64,000 bases of DNA from Haliclystus octoradiatus. Its lineage: Eukaryota > Cnidaria > Staurozoa > Stauromedusae > Haliclystidae. Below, in pieces: positions 54,341 to 64,000 of this stretch. A program made the position numbers and the translations under genes. Location: NCBI GenBank assembly GCA_916610825.1, contig OU744447.1, forward strand, positions 12,817,751 through 12,881,750, written 5' to 3'. Position 1 is the stretch's first letter. The number at the start of each line of letters is the position of its first letter. The notes below the pieces were generated by a model. It did no database searches and was not told the origin of the DNA. It saw nothing but the letters and a program-made list of their open reading frames with translations.

Positions 54341-57300
54341 TTATTTATTTAAGTATTTTTTTACAAACAATAGAAATAATTCAAAAAAGCTGAATACTTT
54401 ATTTAATGAAATATTGTAAAAAGGTTGAAGAAAACTATGGATAGGAAAATGAACAAAGTTGTTAAGACGTAAGAGTTGAGAATCAGTAAAAAATGAAGGT
54501 CTGAGTGGAGCAAAAGAGAGATGAGATCTTGTTAACATTATTGCATAGGAAAATAAAATAAAAAATGCGGATATGAAGATTTTTAGGAATAATTTTCTGG
54601 ACAGTTTTATATCAATCTTGTGTGAGCAATTATTCCAGAGAGTAGGATATTGGTATGCTGGTAACCGCTGGAGATATGATGTTTTAGAGAAAGGAACTAT
54701 AAAACGATTTTGTTGACGTCGTTTAAGGGGCATGAATTCGAACATGCCTAACAATATAGTAGGGCACGTCTGTTTTAAAGTGGATTGTAGGAAAGAAAGA
54801 ACTTTTAGAAAATAAATATCCTTGACTTTTAATATGTTAAAGTGTTTCATCAGTGGCTCAGTATGAGCATTGTACTTGGTGTTGCAAATTATTCGAATAC
54901 ATAGTTTATGTAATTTGTTCAAGGTATTTAAATGCAAGATATTTCCCCATATGGCTAGGCCATATTCTAGGTGAGGCTTGATGACTGCATTATATATCTG
55001 AACTTTATGTTTTTGGGAAAGAACATTTTTTAAGCGTATTAAAGTGTAAATATTTTTTCTGCTTTTTTTACAAACTATATTAATGTGCTCCTTCCAGTTC
55101 AATTTATCGTCGATGAGAATGCCTAAGAATATCATATTTTTTGTTTGATGATCGATTCCACATTGCTCAAGAACATGACCGTTTATGTTGATTTTCATTT
55201 TGAGTTGACCCGTTTTTGAATTATTAAATATCATGAATTTTGTTTTGTCAGGGTGTAACGTAAGCTGATTTTCTTAAAACCACTGAGAGACAATTTTTAG
55301 CTCTCTATTGAGATCTTGTTCAAGGGTTTCGTTACTTTCAGAAGACCATTACAAAGTTGTGTCATCAGCAAATAGATTAGTATAGAATTTTGTGGCAATT
55401 GGTAGATCATTTATAAAAATCAAAAAAAGCAAAGGCCCTAAAATACTACCTTGTGGTACACCGCAAGACAGAACTGTTAGAGAGGATGAGTGACCCTCAA
55501 AATTAGTAACTTGAGTTCTTGATGTTAAATAATTGGACATCCAGTGCAGTTCTTTGTTACGGAGACCATAATGTGATAGCTTCTGCAATAAAATTTCATG
55601 TGAGACAGTATCGAACGCTTTCTTTAAATCCAAAAAGACTGCTATGTTATATTTATCTTTTGAAGAGTTGAATTTATTGTTTAAAAAATTAATGATGCAA
55701 TGAACAGTTTCATAACATGTACGGAATCCAAACTGATATAGGCCTATAGTTGATAAACTCGTGTACATTTGAAGCCTTGAAAAGTGGGATGACTTTTGCA
55801 TATTTGTATGAACCAGGTATGAAACCTGTTTGAAGAGAGAGATTAATTAAATATGTTAATGGAGCAATAACTCCAAGCAAATGTGTGATATACCATCTAG
55901 TCCATGACTGGATTTAGGTTTCAGGTTGTTTATAATTTTCAGGACAGACGTCTGTGATACACATTTGAAGGTAAAATAATGATTTGCATTTGCTGGGAGA
56001 TGTTTAAGGAAGTTTTCAGAAAAAGTGAATTTCTCGGCTAGGTTTGGTCCAACATTTGCAAAAAAATAATTAAATTCTTCCGAAATAGCTTGTTTGTTTT
56101 TTACTTTGTCCCCTCGAATGATAAAAAAATTGGGATATCGGTTTTGCTTTTTGTTTCGTCCTAGCAAGATTGGTTGCACGCCAGAGTAATTTGACATTAT
56201 GAGCACAGTTTTTATAAAAATGGTCCCAATACATTGACTTACATTTACGAATGAGGAGAAAATATAATTTAGCGTATATGTCATATTTGATTTTACTGTC
56301 TTTATGGCGAGATTTGATCAATTTTTTATGAAGTTTATCTTTTCTTTTCCGTGAGATAATGAGGCCTTTTGACATCCATGGTTTTATTTTATCATTTTTC
56401 TGGTTAAGTTTTCTTGATATTAAAGGGCAGGAGATATTAAGACATTCAGTGATATTTTTATCAAACCGTTCAAATGAATCTTTAGGCTCAGATGGGAGAA
56501 ACAAATCACAACACAAGAGTAGTTGTTTGAAATGTTTAATATTTTCATATGCCATGGTCCGATAAGTAATTGTATTTTGTTATTTTTCTATAGCTGAAGG
56601 CTTATTGATACTAATAAATGGTGCAAGGTGGTCAGAAATGTCAGTTGTGATGACACCAGATTTTATTGGCTGTTTAAAATTAGTAAAAATGTTATCTAGC
56701 AGAGTGCATGATTTCTGGTTTATTCTTGTTGCGTTTACAGTAGTTGTAATAAATGTAATGTAGACGGTGTCGCCCTACCGAAGGCACCCGTGCCACTCTT
56801 CTATTTCTAGATGAGTGGCTTTTTTCGCTGAGAGCAATGATTTTAAACGCTCTTTGTTGATCTCAGCCGCGACACTGCAGATCAATTTCAACAGATTTCA
56901 TGGCACACAGGTATCGATTGTCAATGCGCAACGATGCGCTCCAGCTACTCACAATGCAATTCCCTCTGGACCATTCCATCCGCCATCCTCAGATGGTACT
57001 CATTTGATGTTTCAGATAAAGTCAAGGCTGAGTTGACCTTAGGGGATTCGAACCACAGTCGATCAGATATGATCCGATCTGAAGTTCGGTTGCTCTGCCA
57101 TTTGAGCTAATCCACCCTATAAACAGTAGTTGGGAACATATTGAATTGTAAAAGTAGGTTGAAAAGTTCATGGGATTTTGGGGTATCAATTAACATGTTC
57201 ACATTGAAATCTCCGGCAAAAATCATTGCTCGATTTTTCAAATTACATAAAACATTAGTAAGGTGATTAAGGGAGTTTCTGAAATTTACTTGTGGTGGTA

Positions 57301-57694
57301 TGTAATTTGAAGCAAAATAAAACAATTTTGTTTCTATAACAGCAATTTCTATGTCACTGTTCATGCAGAAAAGTTTATCACAGAAGGTGTAATCTATTGA
57401 ATTACGGATAATGAAACCAACTCCTCCTCCTCTACGGTTTTATCGCTCTTTTAGGATAACATTATAGTCAGGCAGTGAAATTGTACCATTCTGCCAAATC
57501 TCCTGCAATGCTAAGCAATCAATGTTGCTTTGTTGCAGAAAGTCAGACAAGGAATCGCTATTTTTAAGAAGACTGCGTACATTTTGAGACGCAATGGTAA
57601 AATCACGAGAAGGTAATTCAGCAGGGGTTATATATCCTACTCTCTGGATCGGTTGTTCAAATTCAGGTAAATCAAATTGGGAATTAGTCATCAA
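54341..57694 (-). pseudogene. LINE-2 ORF2: endonuclease and reverse transcriptase (broken, SINE-interrupted)
   Basis: Pieces in order: endonuclease start from ATG 57694 (SQNVRSLLKNSDSLSDFL, ALQEIW), AGDFNVNML (57364-57107), then the SINE, then the SDHLAPF region near 56640-56600, linker (KPWMSKGLIISRKRK, 56555-56070), start of reverse transcriptase (to 55856), then [39 protein letters not shown] and FADDTTL (55801-55349), and the C-terminal region (IWGNILHLNTLNKLHKLCIR, 55234-54341). Relative to LINE-1 and other LINEs, sequence between INYRP and QFGFR is missing. At least four frameshifts and stops. Confidence 0.83.
56747..57122 (-). repeat. tRNA-derived SINE, 376 bp, inside LINE-2
   Basis: On the minus strand it starts GGTGGATTAGCTCAAATGGC (A box TAGCTCAAATGG) with a B box GGTTCGAATCC about 50 bp on, then a non-tRNA body, and ends near GGGCGACACCGTCTACATTA. 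ACAGTAGTTG flanks both sides (56737-56746, 57123-57132). Removing it rejoins the LINE-2 endonuclease frame (FPTTV then NATRINQK). Confidence 0.85.
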
Positions 57695-57792
57695 ACAATC
57701 GTGAGGTTAATTTGGTGGTCAATAAAAATATCAAACAATGTGTTGCAATGCAAACACGTAAAATAATAAGAAAACATGGATTATCATGAAAA

Positions 57793-58674
57793 TTAGGCGA
57801 CGTAAGAACAGTATAGATCAAGGGGACGAAAAAATAAGATGAGTAGAGATAGAATGGAAGGAAAGAAATTATTTCGAAAACGCTCATCACTATCATCCAG
57901 CTGAAGCAGGTCATAGTCGTCTTGGATTAAAATGATTTCACCATCAAGTCTTTTCACGTAAATGTTCAGTTCATACGTCCAGGTTGTTGTAATTTTCTTC
58001 TTTTTTGCCAGTTGTCTACACTTGTAAAATGTTGTGTTTGTTTCTTGGGGTAAATCTTCACCGGTGAAGATACCGGTGCCTTTCAAAGCCTTTTTTGCAG
58101 CGTAAACTTTCTTCCTAAGCCAAATATTGTGAAATCGCACAATAATGACCCTTTTGTTAACTGATGTGGCAGCCATTGTGTCTGTGACTGAAGTGGCCTC
58201 GGCTGCGCAATTCTTTGTAGACGATAATGGCGGATATTCATTACTTTTTCGAACAGATTTTACCTTAGTTTGCTTTACTGGCAAAATCCTAGTTGAAAAA
58301 TCTCCTTGTTGGATGCTTTCAACAGCAAGTTTACCTTGGAAAAGATTCAGTATGTCATCTTGAACATGCTGTTCGTTTGTTTGCATTCCATCCACCCTTA
58401 GCTGGCAGAGTTTATCCGACTTTCTCTGGCCGTTGAGAGACGTTTTTAGTTTGAATATCTCATTAGATTGTTTTTTCAATGTTTCCTTAACATCATCAAT
58501 ATCCTTTCTTTGTTGCTCTACAACTTCAGTTAGTCTGGCATTTTGCATTTGTATTTCTTTGAGAATTGAACCAAAAGCGGATTGAACTGCTTTGACAAAT
58601 CTCGGTGAGTCCAATAGCTCATATAGGTCGTTTTTCGTGAGTGGAGCTGAAGCAGCTTTGCCACGAGTTGACAT
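57793..58674 (-). CDS. LINE-2 ORF1: coiled-coil protein, 293 aa
   Basis: ATG at 58674. Residues about 35-80 form a Gln/Lys/Glu-rich coiled coil (LTEVVEQQRKDIDDVKETLK). The middle region holds RVDGMQTNEQHVQDDILNLF, and the C-terminal half shares KKALKGTGIFTGEDLP and CRQLAKKKKI with LINE-1 ORF1. The last part (after DSDERFRNN) is hydrophobic and probably lies beyond the original stop or after a frame change. It is intact through the shared domains. Confidence 0.72.
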   Translation of the reverse strand: MSTRGKAASAPLTKNDLYELLDSPRFVKAVQSAFGSILKEIQMQNARLTEVVEQQRKDIDDVKETLKKQSNEIFKLKTSLNGQRKSDKLCQLRVDGMQTNEQHVQDDILNLFQGKLAVESIQQGDFSTRILPVKQTKVKSVRKSNEYPPLSSTKNCAAEATSVTDTMAATSVNKRVIIVRFHNIWLRKKVYAAKKALKGTGIFTGEDLPQETNTTFYKCRQLAKKKKITTTWTYELNIYVKRLDGEIILIQDDYDLLQLDDSDERFRNNFFPSILSLLILFFRPLDLYCSYVA

Positions 58675-58759
58675 TATTAGTAGTGTTTGTTGTAGTTGAA
58701 ATATAACTTCACATAATGAAAAATATCATAGAAAATCTACGTTTTTGAGCAAAAAAATG

Positions 58760-59815
58760 GAGTGATAACAAAACGCGTCCATTCAGCTTGGATTGCGCGA
58801 GAACATTTACTTTCACAATCAATACAAAAACGTATTAATTCCCGTAATTGGTCCCGCCTTTCTGAAGCTGAAAAGCCGTTTTCACGCGCACAAAATCAAT
58901 TAACGATTAAGAACAGCATAATTTATTCCATTCTGCTCCATTCATTCCTCGCCAGTTAAGAAATGTGGTCCTGAAACGAGCACATGACACTCATGCAGGC
59001 ATTCATTCAACCAGGAGATTGCTTTTGCAGGGGTCTTGGTGGCCTGAAGCAGCCCCATGGGAACAAATCCATATGGAATTTGCGTACATCACAGATGTAG
59101 GAAACATTTTAATTGTTGCTGATGCTGGCAGCGGTTGGATTCAGGCCGCCAGATGTCCAAATCGAGCTACCCCACAGTAGTAAAAATTTCCGCAAATTTG
59201 TTTTCTCGTTTTGGCATACCCAAATGTTTCGTATCGGATAACGCGGAAGAATGTGTAAACGATGAAATAGTCAATTGCTTACGTCATTCAGGATGTCGAA
59301 AAATGGAGTCACCCACTGACTTTCCTCGTGCCAATGGTGGGGCTATAAAAGCATGGGACACGGGTCTTCGCGTTTCTTTTGATTTATTTTTATGCCTCAT
59401 ACTCAGTGTTCGTCATGCAACATCCCTTGCGCGTGGGAAATCCCCTGCTGAAATACTACTTGGGCGTAACATTAGAATTCCCTTTGTTGCTGACTTCGTA
59501 ACGGAGGATATAGTTATGTATAAAGAATCGGTAGCTCACTCCCCTAAGGAGGTCGAATATGTAATTCCATAAGGCAGCAATACTGCCTGGCTATCAGATC
59601 GTGGTAGAGCATTATTAGCTTCGCGAAACCAATTTGCTAGTGCTGGATCTCCAGAACGAACGGAAAATGTTATACATAATCGGGAAGATGTTACAGAAGA
59701 TCTCAATGTAAATACACCGTTATTACGTCGTTCAACAAGAGCAATGAGACCTCTGGCCGATATGGCTATTAGAATAATTGTGCGTAAATTAGTTTGTAAA
59801 ATGTTTAGAATAATT
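58760..59815 (+). pseudogene. Gypsy-3 integrase (decayed, deleted)
   Basis: The frame resumes with LLSQSIQKRI and LSEAEKPFSRAQ, a stop near 58957, then VLKRAHDTHAGIHSTRRLLL. The zinc-binding Cys pair is deleted (GSWWP runs directly into EAAPWE). Catalytic D regions remain (VADAGSGW; FVSDNAEE), but the segment with the catalytic Glu is lost (PRANG joins AIKAW). A stop at 59570 precedes a tail SNTAWLSDRG up to about 59815. Confidence 0.85.
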
Positions 59816-59883
59816 ATTGGTATATATATATAATAATAACTATTTAAATTGTTCAGAATAATTATAGATATTAAACTCTTCCT

Positions 59884-59897
59884 GCAAAGGGGGAGAA
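59884..59897 (+). other. Gypsy-3 polypurine tract
   Basis: GCAAAGGGGGAGAA directly precedes the 3' LTR. Confidence 0.7.
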
Positions 59898-60092
59898 TGT
59901 GATGTCGTCACCACACGATAAAATATAAATTATAACCTATTTATAATCTATTAAAATAATTACCCTTAATCACCTACGTAATAATCACATCTTAATAATA
60001 ACAGCTATTACGAAATAATAACCATGAAATTATATTTTAGTCTTGAATTGAGCTTAAGCAACGCCTGATCAATGTCTCAATGCGACGTGGCA
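59898..60092 (+). repeat. Gypsy-3 3' LTR (195 bp)
   Basis: Partner of 43075-43300 with about 31 bp deleted; followed by GTAGT. Confidence 0.88.
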
Positions 60093-60097
60093 GTAGT

Positions 60098-60937
60098 TTC
60101 GGAAGTGATGTTTTATTTTTATTTTTATTTTACTTAATGCGTCTTGAAAGAAAATGTGCATTGATTTTATTTGGCTCACGGGATCGCCATGATAATAGCC
60201 TGCTTGTAGTCCTACTGTTTTCTTCGTCAAGCGCAGGGTCTGCGCAACGCTTAGCAAATCTCACTTCAGGATTTCGTTCGTGACCAAATCGTATCAAAAT
60301 AATTTCTAACGGCGCTACAAAATTTATAAACTGTTGATAGAAACGTATATTAGTTAAATATTGTTCCATGTTTGTTTTAATCTTTGTAGTGGAGCAATTA
60401 GTGGTTTCAGGTTATAAACATTACTGATCATACATTGTGTATATCAATTGAAATTACATTTGTATCGGATGAGTATGTCTACAAGAGAATTCAACATACT
60501 CAGCACAAGATTAACTTTAAATGTGGTGCAATATTCTTCCTATATTAATAATCGATGACAATTAATGATTGGCATATTGATGTAAAAAGTTAATGGGTAT
60601 GAAGCTTCGAATTGACTCGATTAATTTACTGAATTTGATTGACATTTTACAGTATATAAATTCTCTGAAACATCTGTTACAATACCTTGACACAACAAAA
60701 TCGATGTCTCCAACCACACTCAACAATTTTGTTTAAACTTTAATCACCTTTTTATTTGATGTTTTAATAATGAGATAATATTGAATAATATTGATATTAT
60801 TGATATAATAATATTGATAATATTAAGTTTTAAATCGTATACCAATTTATGAAATATTAGATATAATCTACATACTTCCGAATATAGAAAAACGATCAAG
60901 AGCAAGCATCATTCATGAATTATTCTTCACATCGTTT
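60098..60937. other. No gene recognised
   Basis: A 79-codon minus-strand frame at 60130-60369 (NPEVRFAKRCADPALDEENS) has a protein-like look and lower AT content, but no domain or splice support. The rest is AT-rich. Confidence 0.35.
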
Positions 60938-61172
60938 AAAGTGGGAATAAACCCCCAGACTATCTTTACATATATAGTAGAAACCGACGTGAAAAAAACA
61001 ATGGCGTAATTTTTTTTTCGATCTGGAAATTATTTCTTGGTGAAAAATGCCTTCAAAGTGGTGTTTTGGCCCAAATGTCGCTGAGGGAAAAAAGGGATTG
61101 GATCTAGCTTCATGACGACAAAGTCACAAGTCGTGTGGTTTTTCTAATATACTTTAGATCGGATTAATCACG
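60938..61172 (+). repeat. Dispersed repeat, copy 2 (partner at 24880-25097)
   Basis: Shares GGCCCAAATGTCGCTGAGG and the other blocks listed for copy 1, in the same order. Confidence 0.75.
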
Positions 61173-64000
61173 CGATGTTACGTTTGAGATGGCGTAGCTC
61201 TGTGACGGCAATCTATTTTTCTCTCCCACAAAACTGAGGTAAGGAAGAACATATAAACTCAAGAGTAGCAAAATTCCAGATGATTTAATGATTTGAAAGT
61301 TCACGAATTTGAAGAAAATAAAAATCAGAAAATATTTCATTCGTAGCGCGCGTAATACAGATTATATTTTGACATATCATTCTCACACATATTTAACACA
61401 TATCAAAAGATTCTCTGGTGACCACAAAAGCTAGCTAAGTAGAATTTATTGTTGTAAGCATATGTCTGCACTGAAAATGGAGTGTTCTTTTGAGGGTAAA
61501 AATCATAATGTATGGTGGGAAACGCTATTAAGAACACCATAACCGTCGGTTTTATAGATTCCTCTTTTCACAGAAGCGAAATCTGTCCATCTGATTTCTC
61601 GTCTCTGTAGAAAGGTATTTTGTGCAAAGTAACTTCTGCACTGTATTACTGCATCCTGTGACGACATGATGTTAACATGTTCTACTTTCTAACCGAAGGA
61701 ATGAATACTAGACTGGTAAAATAATTTTGTGGCGTATGTAAAATAAGGAACGAGACTTCACATTGAAAAGCCCTAATTTTGTTAATCATATAACTTTGAT
61801 AGAGAGGATAATAATTTATGCAATGAAGATATACCGCAAAACCGACAAATGATAGAATCTGCATTACTGTAGTTAACTAGAATTCTAGTGGCTCTAGCAT
61901 ATACGGCTGTAAACTTGAATAAGAACGTCCGAGCCCTCTATCATGTTTGTACTATTTTCCGATATTTTATAGAATTTTATAGTGTAATGTACTGAAGAAT
62001 TCTCAATGGTTTTTTAAATATTGAATGCTTGGTGAATTAATGATGAACACTTTGTTAGACTATAAAACAAATTTTTTTGACATTATAAATTCACCGTTGA
62101 CCACAGGTAGACGGTTTGACAGTAGACGGTCTATATAGGATGATTCCATATATTTAATGTTTCATTGTAATTGCGTAAAGAGTAAACTGTGCAACAAAAT
62201 TAATACAGTCCATATCCTTTTATATCTATATCAATGTATCAAAAATGAGGGAAAGAAATGGTCAAAAAGTAACGCTCTTTGTATGGTTTTTTATATGTAT
62301 CTTTTTTAGTAAAAACAAGGTTACAAAAGTATGATGTTTGTATGCGTGTATTTTATTTCTAACAAGGATTGGCAAATAAAGTATATACAAAATATGCTAT
62401 ATTAAAATTTATACAGCTATGTCATACAACGGTCATACAAGAAATACAGTAAAATTAGATGATAGCTATAGCGGTTTAGCATATAGTATGTCAATAGGCT
62501 ATAGGAGTTTTGTTAGCAATGACATATATTTGATAGTATTGTATGAAGTACACAAATGTATAAGTAGGCCTAGTGCTAAGTAAATATAATTAAAAGTGAT
62601 AATGTATATATTACTTGTTGTTCTAGACATTGAGCATATTTTGTTATGGAAACGTGAAATATATTTGATAATTGATGTAATTTATGATAGGCAATTTAAC
62701 ATTTTAAATAATGCTCGATATAAAGCAATAGCTACATTGCATTTAGTTAATTGAATCTGTTGAAAGGTTTATCTTCAATTTTATAGAGTTTTTGAACAAA
62801 ATAAATGATGTCGATATTATCTAGAAAAAATGTTAAATTTCTACTTGCATTGCGTTGGTGATTTAAAGATAATACAACTCACAGAAAATTACTCTTCTTG
62901 AACGATAGTCTCTAACCAATCATGTAATCGTCTAATAACCAATTTGATATTTTTTCTGTGGATTTAGGCAGGCACCGTTGAACCCAAGTAGTATTATTTT
63001 AATCACGTCAGGCCTGGAACCATATCATTCAGCGAGTCAAAATAATAATAAGTTCATATTGTAATAGCCGTGGTAGATTATTTCCATTTACCACGTTGTA
63101 GTAAGTAACTGAATAGCTCTTTAGTCGTCTTCAAAGTACGGGTTACAAAACCAGGGTCAGCCATTCAGCAAAAAAATTGAAAACATTCGAAAATATTAAT
63201 CAAACAGAAAATAAACAGCATATGTGGTATGATTACAGAGATGACAACTTTTCGCAAATAATGCTCGAATTGACGCAGTATCTATCTACTATATCAAATG
63301 ATCGTTGTATGATACATATCTATCTAACATTTGCAATCGAAATAAAATGAAGCAAAATAATACATTCACGTGGCAAGATGTGAAACTTATTGCGTAAGTC
63401 ACAATTTCAATGATTACTGATCAAGCTGGGTTTCAACTCCACTCAGCGGTACATCACAGAGACCAGTGTGACCATGGTGTGAATCTAGCCAAAACCCCAG
63501 CTGGAAATCTTGCCAAAAACTTCACATCTATTGACGGTTGGTAATTTGCTATGCAAACTTTGACATTGAAATTTTGAGCGCGACTTTGAAGGCTGAAGAA
63601 AATGTTCAACATCTACCGGGCTACAAACTACGATGCCTTTAACAAATTTGACACTGTATTACTTGGCTATTATATTGGAGAATTAATATTACTCAAACAC
63701 GATGATGCATACAACAATTTCAGTCGTCAGAAAATGATTTATATCAAGCAATCAGAATGAAAAGGTATGTTAGGCCGAGCATCTTTTAATTTTGACTGCA
63801 GGCAGATTTGTCTTTCTTTTACAATTGTTATTCGTATATGCCCGTATGCTTATTGCTACATAGTCCTGCTTTACACTGTAGACTGTTTTATAAATGTATC
63901 CGCATATTCTATTAAATAGGTGATGGCGTATAAACTGATCAAGCGTTTGGAAATCTGTTGTTTTGAGTTCGAACGAATCTATTTATACTGTTCCTGGTTC
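61173..64000. other. AT-rich DNA, no gene recognised
   Basis: No domain-bearing frame on either strand. Near 63421-63520 the sequence is less AT-rich (AAGCTGGGTTTCAACTCCAC and beyond) but matches no family I know. Confidence 0.45.

Larger units (their letters stand above)
54176..58749 (-). mobile_element. LINE-2: CR1/L2/Jockey-group LINE, inserted in Gypsy-3
   Basis: ORF1 (58674-57793) and a broken ORF2 (57694-54341) have the same order and motifs as LINE-1. A 3' hairpin (54246-54260) and an ATTC-repeat tail end it at 54176. Near-identical CAAAAAATG / CAAAAAAATG lie at 54167-54175 and 58750-58759 and fit a target duplication. The Gypsy-3 frame resumes after 58759. It contains a SINE at 56747-57122. 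Confidence 0.85.
43075..60092 (+). mobile_element. Gypsy-3: Ty3/Gypsy element expanded to 17 kb by nested insertions
   Basis: The LTRs at 43075-43300 and 59898-60092 start TGTGRTGTCGTCACCACA and end ACGTGRCA, flanked by GTAGT on both sides (43070-43074, 60093-60097). Subtracting the hAT-like element, Gypsy-2 and LINE-2 leaves about 4.25 kb, close to the 4335 bp of Gypsy-2, which has a related gag-pol. The remaining pieces read gag (43393-44251), protease-reverse transcriptase (48093-49151), reverse transcriptase end-RNase H (53492-54175) and integrase (58760-59815) in order on the plus strand. Many stops and deletions show it is old. Confidence 0.92.

Noticed and set aside
57045..57122. tRNA gene on the minus strand
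   Set aside because: The A and B boxes are present, but the sequence runs on into a SINE body, lies within duplications of 376 bp, and its acceptor ends do not pair as a tRNA gene should.
60130..60369. Host exon on the minus strand
   Set aside because: Protein-like composition but no domain, acceptor or donor could be paired; left as an unassigned stretch.

Overview
The window is animal nuclear DNA, AT-rich and full of transposable elements. It has spliced genes with GT-AG introns, extracellular domains typical of animals (PAN/apple, thrombospondin type 1, fibrinogen-like), and Ty3/Gypsy, BEL/Pao, LINE, SINE, hAT-like and pogo-like elements. An aquatic invertebrate is the likeliest source; the sequence does not fix the phylum.

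Host genes. At the left edge a minus-strand first exon of a hydroxypyruvate-isomerase-like gene (9-108) lies head to head with an intronless plus-strand gene for a 662-residue multi-pass membrane protein (313-2301). The other host locus runs on the minus strand from about 41.5 kb to 17.1 kb. It has a signal peptide plus PAN/apple-like exon, a 19-bp microexon, two almost identical tandem thrombospondin type 1 (TSR) exons, a third TSR exon, and two fibrinogen-related-domain (FReD) exons ending in a stop. All junctions after the microexon are phase 1, so the pieces join in frame. The FReD N-terminal exon was not found, so treating them as one gene is inference.

Mobile DNA. Gypsy-1 (3133-12456, minus, TSD ATTTT) carries a whole LINE in its gag-pol junction and a scrambled 5' end. 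Gypsy-4 (19877-24628, plus, TSD ATTTT) has a 1386-codon Gag-Pol frame broken by one stop and lies in the large FReD intron. LINE-3 (about 33.56-36.83 kb, minus) has a 2A-like motif at the start of ORF2, has lost its 3' half, and abuts a nearly perfect 551-bp (TTTTA)n array. Older Gypsy and LINE fragments fill 25.9-31.5 kb.

The right quarter is one nested composite. Gypsy-3 (43075-60092, TSD GTAGT) was about 4.25 kb and was expanded to 17 kb by a hAT-like element holding a BEL/Pao fragment (44260-48092), by a related Gypsy-2 (49152-53486, TSD ATGAC), and by LINE-2 (54176-58749), which itself received a tRNA-derived SINE (56747-57122). Each insertion site was found by reading the interrupted host frame across it. 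Beyond 60.1 kb I see no gene.

Coordinates of exons and element ends come from reading motifs by eye. No alignment or database search was run.
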